Notes under the pieces: generated by a model | What the model saw: the letters and a program-made list of their open reading frames with translations, nothing else | What the model was told of the DNA's origin: nothing | Databases searched by the model: none | From: Monilinia fructicola | Taxonomy: Eukaryota > Ascomycota > Leotiomycetes > Helotiales > Sclerotiniaceae | Direction of reading: 5' to 3' | Assembly (NCBI GenBank): GCA_008692225.1 | Contig: VICG01000008.1 | Location: forward strand, 631,001-695,000 | DNA: 64,000 nt | Position numbers and translations under genes: made by a program | Part shown: piece after piece, positions 1 through 10,990 of the stretch | Layout: the number at the start of each line of letters is the position of its first letter | Position numbering within the stretch: the stretch's first letter is position 1

Positions 1-454
1 CCACCATCTCCCCATTTCCATCAACATTTTTTCCTCTCCCCTCCCCCTCAGCCCTCACCAACCTAAAAACCATACTCCTCGGCACACTAATCTTCTCCCC
101 CGTCTCCTTCACCCACCAATGTGCCATCCACTCCCCATATATCTTCCATCCACCATCTTCCCACCCACCCACAACCAAAAACTCTTTACATTCCATCTCG
201 ATTCTCGAAAAGGTATCCCCACCAAACAGTTCTCGAATCCATCTCCATATCGCAGCTCCACCTATATAATCTACACCCGTTGCGTCATGAAAAGTGGAAC
301 GAGGGTGATAGTAAGGGAGATACGAGCCCTGGTATGAAGCGGAGTTTATCTTATCGATATAATTTTCCAGGAAACGGAGGGCGGGGTGTCGACGCGATTC
401 GGGTGTGGGAAAGGGGCCGAGGTGGTGATGGATTGTCAAGTTTGTGTGGGACAT
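1..454 (-). CDS. NTF2/SnoaL-like hypothetical protein, C-terminus outside window
   Basis: An uninterrupted minus-strand frame starts at the ATG at 454-452 (MSHTNLTIHHH...) and runs about 151 codons off the left edge without a stop, so the gene is partial. The protein has a helical start (LENYIDKINSASYQGSYLPY), then FHDATGVDYIGGAAIWRW, then strand-like segments ending in VPRSMVFRLVRAEG. This order (helix, ligand-pocket strand, then beta-sheet with many Trp) resembles the small alpha+beta SnoaL/NTF2-like proteins common in fungi; that assignment comes from pattern only. Codon use is good and the opposite-strand reading (121-546) is low-complexity, which supports the minus strand. No catalytic residues can be assigned. 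It faces away from the methyltransferase at 1417-2764, with about 960 bp between. Alternative: an unrelated fungal family with a similar fold. Confidence 0.65.
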   Translation of the reverse strand, partial: MSHTNLTIHHHLGPFPTPESRRHPALRFLENYIDKINSASYQGSYLPYYHPRSTFHDATGVDYIGGAAIWRWIRELFGGDTFSRIEMECKEFLVVGGWEDGGWKIYGEWMAHWWVKETGEKISVPRSMVFRLVRAEGEGRGKNVDGNGEMV

Positions 455-1416
455 TTTGGTTTGATGTTGGCTTTTATTCTTGGCTAGGAACGTTTGATCG
501 GATGGTTCCTGCGAATATTAAAGTAGCCTCTCGGAATTTACTTTGACATTGGAGGATCTGCCTGGTGGGCTACGACGATGATATATATATACGACGTAGA
601 TGATGGGGACTTCAACTAGCGATGCAGTAGAACGGAATCATCACTAATCATCCAAAACTTGTGAATAGTAATCGCATCAATACAAATCAAATTCAAATAT
701 TGATATGAATAGTGATCATCATACCATGTTCGGCTATGAGCCTCGGCAGAGTTGGATGCGGTGTAACAAGGACATGCATGCAGGCATGGAGATTTATGAG
801 CATCCGAGTGTGTATGTGATTTTGCAATCATCTTGTATAATCCAAACTTCACTATGAAGCCAGGTTGACGGACGACTTGTATTTCCTATATCCAAGTATC
901 AAATCACACGGTAGACAAAATTCAACGGTCCTCCAGTGACTAAACGTCTACATCCCAAAGGTCATCTTGCCTTCTGATAGCTCAACTACTAATTGAGAAT
1001 ATGTCACGAGAGAAGGAAATTGACTCCCGAGGACTGTGATCAAAACACTTCTGATCAAAAACCTTGAGCACCGAAAGCTGGGCCAAAAGAATGATTAGTC
1101 CCAACCCCATTATATCATCTTCCTGTAAAAATAAATTCGTAAATATTCATTCCGACTTTTGAGGTTCCAGATTTCAAGAAGAAACCTCAGAAATCCTTAG
1201 ATCCTCATACAAATGGTTTTGATGCTAGTCGCCACCATCAATCCCACTTCGTTCGCGGCCCGCCACTCGTGTATATATACACCATCGACACTATGCCTAT
1301 TCCGAGAATTTAAGAATTCTTCATCGGAATAAACAACCCTTCTATATACCAACAGCTCCCCAGCTCGCTTGCCTCACCATTTAACTTTCATTACTCCTCT
1401 CAAATTTCGTACTTTA
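455..1416. other. intergenic, nothing recognised
   Basis: Between the start of the NTF2-like gene and the end of the methyltransferase. It would hold the promoter of the former and the 3' UTR of the latter. It is AT-rich with TATATATA at about 581-590. I see no convincing exon or RNA gene. Confidence 0.5.
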
Positions 1417-2764
1417 TCAACCATCCAAAGGTTTTTGAGCGTAGACCACATATCTATTTCGAAAATTAGAATATCACAAAACGCCTTCGGTAGGGTAAAA
1501 GGAAAAGATAAAACTAACATGGACCAATAAGCATGAATGCTCGTATCCCTCATCTCCCTTCTGACATCCACAAGAAATACCTCCAACTCTTCCACAGTCC
1601 ACCCCAATAATCTCGTAAAGATTGCTACACTCAGTCCCATAAGTCCCGACGAGAGATTTTCAAGATTCCACATCCCTATTCGCATGTAAGTGTTAGCATG
1701 TATCGTCCCTTTCCTTACTCTCAACCCCCAAGGTATCTCTCCAGAACAGTGGGGGGAGTAGTCTCCCTCCTAAAATACTAAACCAAAACCACCACTTACC
1801 CAATTCCTTAGCTTTAACATCCTTTGGCCACTTGTTCCCGGGCCACTTATAAATCGTTTCGGTGACGCCCTGGAATCCTCTTCTCTCTAATCTTTCCTTG
1901 TATGTAATCGCACTATCCAAATCCCTACCCGCCTTGACACTTCCTTCGAGCAGTAATTGTGACCATTTGAGAAGGGGTGCATCGGGTTTCAATGTATCGT
2001 CTGCGGCGGCAATGGGCAGTCGTATGTCCAGGAGTTCAACGTATCCGCCAGGTGTTAGATTACTGTGTGACGTGTGATTAGTATCGCGGCAGCATTTTCG
2101 TGAACTCATGAATAACCACTACAATGAATAGAGAATGAACAAAGCCAAAGCGAAAAAGAACGACTCACTTATACACCTGATCCAAAAACCTATCCCAGTC
2201 CCCAATGCTGCCCGTCATCATCCTCGAATAAATAAAGTCAAACTTTTCATCCTCTCCAAAAGTCCACTCTTCCTCCAAATCGTCGACCTGGAATATCGCA
2301 TTTGGTGGTGTAAACATTGGTTGAATGGGGCTTAAATCAATGCCCAAGACCGTAGCCTGCGGATACTCATCCGCGAAATCCGTGGTCCAAATCCCCGTTC
2401 CACAACCGACGTCGAGAACCCTCTCAACATTGTCGGCATCGACTGGAGCAGTGAACAGCCTTCCGTCAAATGTGAGACTGCAGAGATGATGCTGTAGATC
2501 TAGTCTCTCTTGTTCCATGTCATCATTGGGATACGCGTACTTTCCATCTTTGTATGCGTGATAGGTGCGCCCATTTTCAATTCGGTATTTGGTGATACTC
2601 GATGCGAGGGACGTTGTGGAACTCCCGGGCTCGGATCCGAGGGCGGAGTCACCATCGTCAATTAATGCCTGTTCGTCATCGGCTTCTAAAGTTACGGGTA
2701 CGGGAGCTGGTGTTTGCACAGGCGTTTCGGGTGATGCTACCGGTGGCGATGCCGAGGATGCCAT
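1417..2764 (-). CDS. LaeA-like SAM-dependent methyltransferase
   Basis: Four exons reconstruct a 350-aa protein: 2764-2169, 2062-1800, 1675-1519 and 1453-1417. Donors are GTGAGT, GTAAGT and GTTAGT; introns 1 and 2 carry ACTAAT and GCTAAC branch-like sites. All exon joins keep frame (1,053 nt including stop). The first ~75 residues are Pro/Thr/Ser-rich and acidic. The Rossmann SAM-binding motif I is VLDVGCGTGIWTTDFA, followed by the VLGIDLSP acidic loop. Downstream are conserved blocks of this family: NLTPGGYVELLDI, KELGMWNLENL, GLSVAIFTRLLGW and the terminal HAYWSIYVVYAQKP. The family includes LaeA, a nuclear regulator of secondary metabolism, and many LaeA-like methyltransferases of unknown substrate. 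I infer membership in the broad group, not orthology to LaeA. The C-terminal exon of 37 nt is easy to miss; reading through its intron gives an unrelated tail. Confidence 0.9.
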
Positions 2765-3700
2765 GATATTGCAATTTGGAAGTTAATTTCGGAGTATGGG
2801 ATGAATATGTATATATATGTGTATGTATTGGCTACTGCACTATAATTCCAAATATCGAATCAATTGATGAAAAAGCAAATTCAAACAATCGCTAAAGGGT
2901 ATCGTAGCATCAATTACTGACGTAGTTTGTATGAGATTGCACAACGAAAGACCGAATCAAGAAGAGAAAAAGAAGAAAGAGAATCCCCGAAAGGAAGAAA
3001 GAAAGATGACATGGGAAAGATTTATACGCAGAACAGTACTCCCCCATAAAACCTCGGGGCTGATGCCTCAAAGGATCATAATTTGACAATTAGACATGAT
3101 CCTAAACAAGCTTGATCATCATTTTGCAAATCGACACGTACAGCAAATGGAAAAAGGTGAGCAATTGTGGTCGGCAAACGACAAATACAGTACGATATGT
3201 TGTTTTGAAAAAGCCCTTCTCGATCCATCAAAGCTCACTCCATCAAGCGAATATCAACCCCTCACCTCCCAATACCATGATTGGATCCCCCTTCGGACTT
3301 TCTTCCCTCTCATGAGGCGCAACCCCTGCTATCTCGTGTCTATTGTATGGTGCTACAGTACTGTAATCATGGATTAGACGGGGACGAAAGTGGGTATCAC
3401 ATGGTGATATGGATGCAATTATCCTTACATCAACGTGTGGAACAACTCAATTCGCGCAAGAACTTGGAGGCTTTTTGAGGCCTTGTAGTGCAGAGATCCA
3501 GCCTTTGCTTGATGAACGAAGAGAGGATTGCGCAAGTAAAAAACGACAACAGCTTCTAGGTTATGAGACAAGTACCATTATTAGTATCTCCCTAGAGCTG
3601 ACAAGGAAATTCAATTGAAGATGTTAGCAAGACCCCGAAAAGCAAAAGGATATGTTCGACATCAATTCCTTGACATATTGTTCATTCGATCAAATAACTC
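2765..3700. other. intergenic, upstream of methyltransferase
   Basis: Contains the likely promoter of the minus-strand methyltransferase (purine-rich tract about 2955-3010). Only short unsupported frames are present downstream to about 3700. Confidence 0.4.
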
Positions 3701-4770
3701 TCACCGACCTCCTCATTGTCATTGTCCTCAAACACTAACTGTGCTCATAACACTATTCCAAATACTACGACTTGTACCCGATCCTAGCACCGTCGTTGCA
3801 ATACGGAGTTCTGTATGAAAACGATGCATATCCGCACCCCCACAGCTCTCCTTCGGATCACCTTGCAAGACATGGTATACGCATGGCGCTCCCGTCATAT
3901 TACTTGGTTCAGGGTTCGGCGGCACGATATCCGCGCAGCATTTACTTTCATATCCGATGTACCTGATGGCATTTTAACTTTGGCTTTGGCTAGGACCGGA
4001 AAAATACGCAGTTCGGGTGTCATGGAATCATTTGAGAAGAATTTAGTCCTTCTACGGGGCCATTAAATGTCTTACTGTCTTGAAGCAACACCTAAGGTTG
4101 CAGCACTTGGTACTGGGGGTGTGGATGGTGTTATGAATCATGGGCTATCACCCAATCAGAAAGAGGCGTCCAAAGAACTTTTGGGGCCGACGAGTTTCAT
4201 ACTTGCTATTGGTGATGTAGTAATAGAGGGCATGCTAGACGTAGACCTTGAGGGAGATCACACCATCTTGAGCCGAAGAAGAGACTGAATCGGTTGAGGA
4301 ATGGAGCTCGAAGTTGAGCTTAAACTACAGTAGCGCATGTACTCCTATCGTAAATAAAACACTACCCGCATGAATAACATTGCCACAATAACCTATGGAA
4401 GGGCTAGTTTGGTTCCAAAAATTCGGGTTTTGATCAGTTGGTCACTCTATCCAATATCTAGTGCTAAACCCTGCAAACGTGGAATAAAATGCACAATGAC
4501 TTTCGATAAGTCATGCTATCATTTGCATAGGCTTTGCCACCCAACGCTCTTCTGATAATTGGATCTGTATGATATCCTCTGAAAGAGTATGAGCCAACAG
4601 TTTGAATGATTTTTGAGCTAGTGGGTATGTGGATGAACGATGAGGTTAATGTCGTAGTCAGCGTTGTGATAGATGACACGGGAGAAGTAGAAGGTATGGA
4701 AGAGCCTCGAGGCGAAGAAGATGAAAAGCTAGATATAGAGCTTGAACCAGAGCTACAACCACTACCTACT
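3700..4770 (-). pseudogene. possible decayed Ser/Thr-rich (secreted-type) gene
   Basis: On the minus strand, 4766-4464 reads as a Ser/Thr-rich stretch (GSSSISSFSSSSPRGSSIPS, then SITTLTTTLTSSF), the kind of linker found in fungal extracellular proteins. It is preceded directly by an in-frame stop. Further along, about 4280-3730, protein-like pieces (for example GPKSSLDASF, TPSTPPVPSAATLG, ISCRRTLNQVI) occur but are broken by several in-frame stops. No start, signal peptide or domain can be assigned. It could be a mutated gene copy or chance low-complexity sequence; the plus-strand frames over the same bases are no better supported. Confidence 0.25.
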
Positions 4771-6864
4771 CAAAGAGCTGGAGAATCCGGACTAGGGGTA
4801 TATTTCGTCTGATCATGATAAATCGACGCAGAAGTTCCATGTCCTCGGCATGCATGCATTTTATCACCAGGACAGCTCAAGGTGTATGTATTTATTCGGA
4901 GACTAATTTCCACTATACGATGGGTGATCTTTTACAGCTCAGAATAACAAGTTCGAATTTACCATTTCACTGCTGCTGGAGCATTGTTTCCACATCAATA
5001 TTGTGTCTATAGGTCAAATCAGCCATGCATGTGCATTTTTTTCGGAAACACTTGCAACATTCCCTCCCAGCAAACTTATATCCCAGGTTGAGGCTATTAG
5101 TCATGCACCATCCATCCTCAACGGTAGCATCGTTGATGTTTTTGTGACTGTTGACTCCAGATATAGAAATTACCAAGATCTATTAGATACAGATAGCTCG
5201 AGGTGTCTTGTCACAATGTTGGCTGTTACTTGGATATAAAAATATATACATGGAGTATATGCATCGATACGGAATTTTGCCCTCATTTCTCAAGAGTTTC
5301 TATAGACATCCGAAATCCCATTGATCATTACCCTTTCGTTTCTGATCATACTGATACTAAATAGTGGTCCATTGTTCATGTGGAACGTCTTAAAAAGTCA
5401 TGCAAAAATCTGTTGATATGCTCCCTTATTCTCCCTGCAAAACTAATGCATTCATACTTTCCAGTAAGGCCTATCAAATATTAAATCTATAAGAATCTAC
5501 CAAATACAAACAGTAGATTCCTCCAAGAAGATAGAGAAGAGCTTGGGAAGATAACATCACCACATCACCACATCATGAAAACTCACCTCACCTTTCATCC
5601 AGGACAAAGGCTATTTTTTTTCCTGGTAAGAGGCAGAAATATCAAAAAAATCATACTTGACAATACAAAGTACGAGGATGTGAAAGTGTAAAAGGAAATG
5701 GGAAGAAGAGTTTCGGAAGGAATCGGTGACCTGCGAGCTAGACAGAACCGAGACTAGAAGGCTAGACGTTTATTACGTCATGTGACTATATATCGAGTGA
5801 CATCTTCTCGTCATGGGAGTTTTCATAGACGCCTTTCTCCAGCATCATAGGCATATCTTAAATGCTTGAAAGTACTTCATAATAACCTTTTGTGATTCAA
5901 TCACATCGGTTAACATCAAGTCATGTCACTTGTAAACTCTCGGCAGCCCTTCTCTTCTCTTCTCTTCTCTTCCCTCCCATAGGAATGCTTCTGTTCAGAA
6001 TCGTGCAGAGTTCTTCGTTAGCAATGGCAAAACATCTACATGATTGTTGAGCGCTCTCAAAGTTGAGAGAGTTCTCCTCGCCCAATATTGCTCTTATCAA
6101 ACCTTACAACTTTACCACTCCATGCTATATACCCCGCATTCTCGGCTCTCTTCCGAAAGCTTATTAGAAAGCTTGAGGTGTAAGGTTAGGTGTCTTAAAT
6201 AGAGCTGTTGATCGACATTACACACATTCCCATCTTTCATCTCAATACGCGTTTCCCTTTATACGCGTTTTCCACCACTCGGAATTCCGCTTTCCGCTTA
6301 TACGAAATGCGAGTCCGAGTCCGAATCACATCATTCTCTCATTCATATTGCATCACCGAACTTCCAAGAAAATTACAAACAAATTACATATGTGAAATTA
6401 TCTCTCAGTGCCATTGTACATGATGGATATAAACGCAATTTACAAAGAGCCAAAGTCGGAGTTCTTTTCTCCTCTTGCTTGGAACGTGGTGGAATATTTC
6501 AAGCTGCGATTCTTACCATCTTTATGCGCCTTTTTGTGTCTTTGTGGTGGTCAGAATGAATTGGCTAAAGTCGATTTAGGCGATCCATTTACTTGTGAGC
6601 TCATGCTTCTTAATTCCTTGTAATCATTGGATGTGTAACATTGCAATAGAGATTTTGGGGTTGATGAAATGGGAGCGCCCTCATTGTCCAGTTAGTCCAA
6701 CTTAGATAATCGAGGGCTCAGGATATCTGGATAACGATTGTTGGATTTCGATCTTCCTCCCACTCAACTTTTGGAAATACTCCAGTATTTCTGATAGAAA
6801 ACTTCAATGTTCCATTTCCTGTTTCCACTCCCACCACACACACATATCTAACCACCCCTCCCAG
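4771..6864. other. gene-poor intergenic region
   Basis: A plus-strand frame at about 5009-5239 (QISHACAFFSETLATFPP...) looks mildly protein-like but has no supported start or partner exon. A (TTCTC)n tract lies at about 5950-5975. The 3' part must contain the promoter and probably the missing first exon of the GH3 gene. Confidence 0.35.
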
Positions 6865-9314
6865 CATCTCCAAACCTGAACTGGACCCACGCCAAGACTC
6901 TCGCTCAAGCCTTCATCTCTCAACTCAACCTCACCGAAAAGTCCAACCTGCTAACCGGAACCCGTTACACATTTGCCGTCGATGGCACGCCAATCAACTG
7001 TGTTGGAAACATTGGATCTATCCCTCGTCTCAATTTTTCCGGAATATGTCTCAACGATGGCCCCGCCGCTGTGGCTAAACAAGATTTAATCAGTGTTTTC
7101 CCATCTGGTATTACACTAGCTGCAACATGGGATCGCGAACTTGTTTGGAAAGGAAGTAGGGCATTGGGAGAGGAATTCAGAGCCAAGGGAGCACATGTTG
7201 CTTTGGGGTATGTTTTATTTGGTGTTCACGTCTCCTTCTTACAGTGACTAAAATTCCCTAGGCCAGTAGCAGGACCTCTAGGTCGTCATCCCCTCGGTGG
7301 ACGCAACTGGGAGGGATTTTCTCCCGATCCATATCTGACCGGAAAATTGATGAGCTCCTATATATCGGCAGTGCAAAGTGTAGGCGTGCAAACGTCATCC
7401 AAACATTTCATCGGCAACGAACAAGAAACTCAAAGAACCAACACACGTCTACCAAATGGAACGAATATTGAAGCTATCTCCTCTAATATTGATGATCGTA
7501 CCCTACATGAGTTATATCTCTGGCCATTTGCCGATGCTGTAAGAGCCGGTACTACTTCAATCATGTGTAGTTACAACCGAGTCAACGGTACTTATGCATG
7601 CGAAAATCCACATCTCCTCAATGATATTCTCAAAGGGGAATTGGGATTCCAGGGCTACGTTGTTTCTGATTGGTTCGCTACCCACAGTGGTCACAAAGCC
7701 GCAAATGCAGGGTTAGATATGGATATGCCAGGATACGTGAACCAAAGCTCCATCTCCACGGGCGAAACATATTTCGGACCGCACCTCATCGAAGCAATCA
7801 AAGACGGAAATCTGACCGAGGCCCGTCTAGATGACATGGTACGAAGAGTCATAACTCCCTATTTCCTTCTCAATCAACATCACCACGATTATCCATCCCC
7901 AGATCCAAGCCAGACATACGTCATGGCAAATATGTACAACAGCGACCTAGGTCCCCAAATTCCCGCCCGCGACGTCCGCGCAAATCACTCCTCACTCATC
8001 CGACGAATCGGCACCGCCGGCACCGTCCTTCTCAAAAACACAAACAACATCCTCCCACTTTCCAACCCCCTCAACATCGGTGTCTTTGGAAACTCGGCCC
8101 CGGACCCCACCGATGGTCTGAGTTGGCCACGACCCAATATATTCGAGCCCCCACCATTCGGTTTCGACATCGGAACGCTCGACATCGGCGGCGGATCCGG
8201 CTCCGCCCGACACACCAATCTCGTCTCCCCACTCTCCGCCATCCGGGCCCGAGCCGCCACTTACGGCGCACGAGTCCAGTACCTCACCAACAACGACATA
8301 CTCAGCTCCAACAACTTCGGGAGCATCTACCCCACGCCCAACATCTGTCTCGTGTTCCTCAAAACCTTTGCCACCGAAGCACTCGACCGCACCTCCTTCA
8401 CCAACGATTGGAACTCCACCGCCGTCGTCACCAACGTCGCTCGTTTCTGCCGCGGAAACACCATCGTCATCACGCACTCCTCGGGCATAAACACGCTGCC
8501 CTTCGCCTCGAACCCCAACGTCAGCGCCATCCTCGCGGCCCACTACCCCGGCGAGGAAAGCGGCAATGCGATCGTCGACGTCCTGTTCGGCGACGTCAAT
8601 CCCAGCGGCAAACTCCCGTACACGATTCCCGTCTCCGAAAGTGATTACCACGTCCCGATTGTCAATCTCACCGCGCGGGACGTGGAAGAACAGGGGCCGG
8701 ATGCGTGGCAAGCGGATTTTGAAGAGGGCCTGGAGATTGATTATAGATCTTTCGATCGGAGGAATGTGGAGCCCCTCTATGAGTTTGGCTTTGGCTTGAG
8801 TTATACGACCTTTGACATTGGGGACCGTGTGTCTGTGGCGAAATTGTACGGGGATGAAGGAGTTTCCGCGCGGCCGGATGCAGACGGACGTATTGTTCCG
8901 GGTGGCAATGAGGATTTATATACGCCTCTTCTTTTGGTTAGGACTTCTGTGAGGAATACGGGGGATAGGAAGGGGGCGACGGTGCTGCAGATATATGTTG
9001 AGCTTCCGGAGGAGGGTACACCGCGCGGAACTCCGAAGAAGGTTTTGAGAGGGTTTGAGAAGGTAGAGGTGGGGGTTGCAGAAGAGAAAGGCATGGAGGG
9101 TGGTGGGGAGGAGAAAGAGCTGAGGGTCCGTAGAGGGGAGGAAGAAAGTGCGGGTGGGGGAGAGAAAGAGGTGGAGTTTGTGTTGCAGAGAAGAGATATC
9201 AGTTATTGGGATACGGAATTAGGAGACTGGGTTATTCCGAGGGGGGAAATTAAGGTATTGGTAGGATTTAGTTCGAGGGATGTGAGGGGGGAGGTGAGGG
9301 TTGAGGTTAGGTGA
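6865..9314 (+). CDS. GH3 family beta-glucosidase, 5' end unresolved
   Basis: Glycoside hydrolase family 3 enzyme releasing terminal beta-linked glucose. Two exons are clear: about 6865-7207 and 7262-9314, joined by a 54-bp intron (GTATGT...CCCTAG). Together they give about 798 residues. Seen: N-terminal TIM-barrel motifs (SGICLNDGPAAVA, GRNWEGFSPDP), the catalytic-pocket KHFIGNEQETQR, nucleophile Asp in GYVVSDWFATHSG, and the second alpha/beta domain (GTVLLKNTNNILPL). The C-terminus is a fibronectin III-like domain (YEFGFGLSYTTF, VRNTGDRKGATVLQIYV) with a Glu/Gly-rich insertion before the final strands. Many N-x-S/T sites suggest secretion. The open frame before the first Trp-rich segment is closed by TAA at 6849, and no ATG lies between it and the homologous region. 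A signal-peptide exon upstream, spliced to the AG at 6863-6864, is inferred but not identified. The gene may alternatively be damaged at its 5' end. Confidence 0.88.
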
Positions 9315-9379
9315 GAGGAGCAAGGAGGTGATGGGTTGGGATGGGGTGGAAGATCTTGAGGTATATGATTCGGCTTGTT
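9315..9379. terminator. GH3 gene 3' flank
   Basis: Purine-rich sequence immediately after the GH3 stop; presumed 3' UTR. No specific polyadenylation signal is asserted. Confidence 0.2.
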
Positions 9380-10640
9380 TGAAGATTTGGCTGGCAGTGA
9401 TGTGATGGGGTGATATCATTAAATCAACAGTAGATATACCATCGAAAGACAGCTCTTCATCGACCATCGCAGTAGCCATACCTCTGTAGAAACTATACCC
9501 TCCTTCATCCCTCCACTCTGCATAAACCCCTTCCTTGGTTAGAAAGCGGGTTTAATGGTTGAGAGGTCGAAGAGGCCAGGACGCAGAAATACGATGTTAC
9601 CATCACTTTTGGAGATACCCTCTTCAATAATGGATATAGTCTTTTGAGCTTCAAATCCGGAGCAGTGCATTCAGATCATGGTCTTGGAGAATCTGGCATA
9701 GTTGAATATCAACGTCAGCACAACCACCAGCACGAGTAAGCTTATAACAGACACGCGCATGTGTGAGATATGGGACATCGGCCAACAAGATTGATCCTAC
9801 ATCCTCGATCTGTTTGGTCTGGGCAGTTTTTCTCCGTTAGTGGTGCGGTGGAAGCCAGGTAGGGCTGGCTGAAAGTGTTGGCCATGATGACATGAATGGA
9901 GCAAGAGAAAGTGAAAAGTGTTCATCGGGCTAGAGAAAATGTGAGAGAGAGCTGATCTATGGCGTTCGCCGATCTTCACTTACTTCTTTCTACTCCTGAT
10001 TTTACCATGCGTCCTTTCATGCATGGTAGTCCTGTAGGAATTAAAACGAGGCAAGAATGTAGGAATTCAATTTGCCCAATGAGATCAACGAGATACATGC
10101 TGAGCAAGGGTTTCAAGGGCTCCCAGCTGTTCGCCAACCATTGCATAGGCAAAACCTTCCATTAGGAAAACGAAAAATGTCTCAAAATGGGTATCGATAA
10201 GCGCATACCATATTTTCGAATTCATCTACCCAACTTTCTAGATCTTTCGGGTAAGCCACTAATTTTCCGAGCTTATCTTCACGCGGGAAATATGGCTTAG
10301 CCAAAGTTTGAATACCCCAACTTCTTTGTGTTATATAGCCTCGCAAAATCACTCACAGAAACCGCACACATGATCTTCCCCTACAGAATTTATGACTTGA
10401 CGCACCCTGTACAAACCTCATGTCACACTGGTGTAAAAAGACCTTCCTTGTAGGCTCCTGCCCACGATCATGTTTCGTAGATTCACGAATATGACAAAGG
10501 AAGACTTACTAAGCACAATGCAGTATCTTCGCTGCATCTTCACATAATCGCGCGATATCAGCCTTGAAGGTCATCAAGTGCATGGGAAGTACCGAACTGC
10601 GCTTTGACGTGGGCAGGGGCACATATGCGAAGTATCTTAT
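9380..10640 (-). pseudogene. fragments of an unrecognised decayed gene
   Basis: Protein-like minus-strand pieces lie in different frames, separated by stops. They are 10625-10515 (MTFKADIARLCEDAAKILHC, followed by a GTAAGT donor), about 10290-10196 (FPREDKLGKLVAYPKDLESW), 9812-9651 (QIEDVGSILLADVPYLTHAR and onward), a frame-shifted IIEEGISKSDGNIVFLRPGL near 9640-9560, and about 9540-9390 (YAEWRDEGGYSFYRGMATAM). The order is collinear on one strand, which suggests one original gene. The 9380-9480 piece abuts the GH3 3' end. I do not recognise the family. The fragments run divergently from the terpene cyclase whose ATG is at 10991, so they could be a dead neighbour of that gene; this is inference. 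Confidence 0.35.
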
Positions 10641-10990
10641 TGCTTCTCTCGCTTTAACCTCGCTACACAGAGAAGGGAAAGTGTAACCTTTGCTCTAGGG
10701 GGGAGGATATGAGTAAGCGAGTGGCTAACATGCGTCTTAGCTGACAGAGCAAACAAAAATGCGATGCTCGAGTCTTGTGTTAGTCGCACTATCGTTCCTC
10801 TAGTTGAGTATGCGAAAGGGCAGCCAATTGCAATATTGTAGTAGGTTATCTTTGTCGTCTTCACCACTACGGAAAAAGGAATTACCGACCCCTCGCTGTT
10901 TAAGTAAGCAGATAGCATGGGGAGGCACATATCTATAAATTGCCGCTTCCCTCGTACTAACATGAAGTAAAACGATATTGTGCAAGAAAG

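Noticed and set aside
7992..8711. 239-codon open frame antisense to the GH3 gene
   Set aside because: It mirrors the C-rich third-position bias of the GH3 coding strand and its translation is Gly/Val/Asp-rich without a domain.
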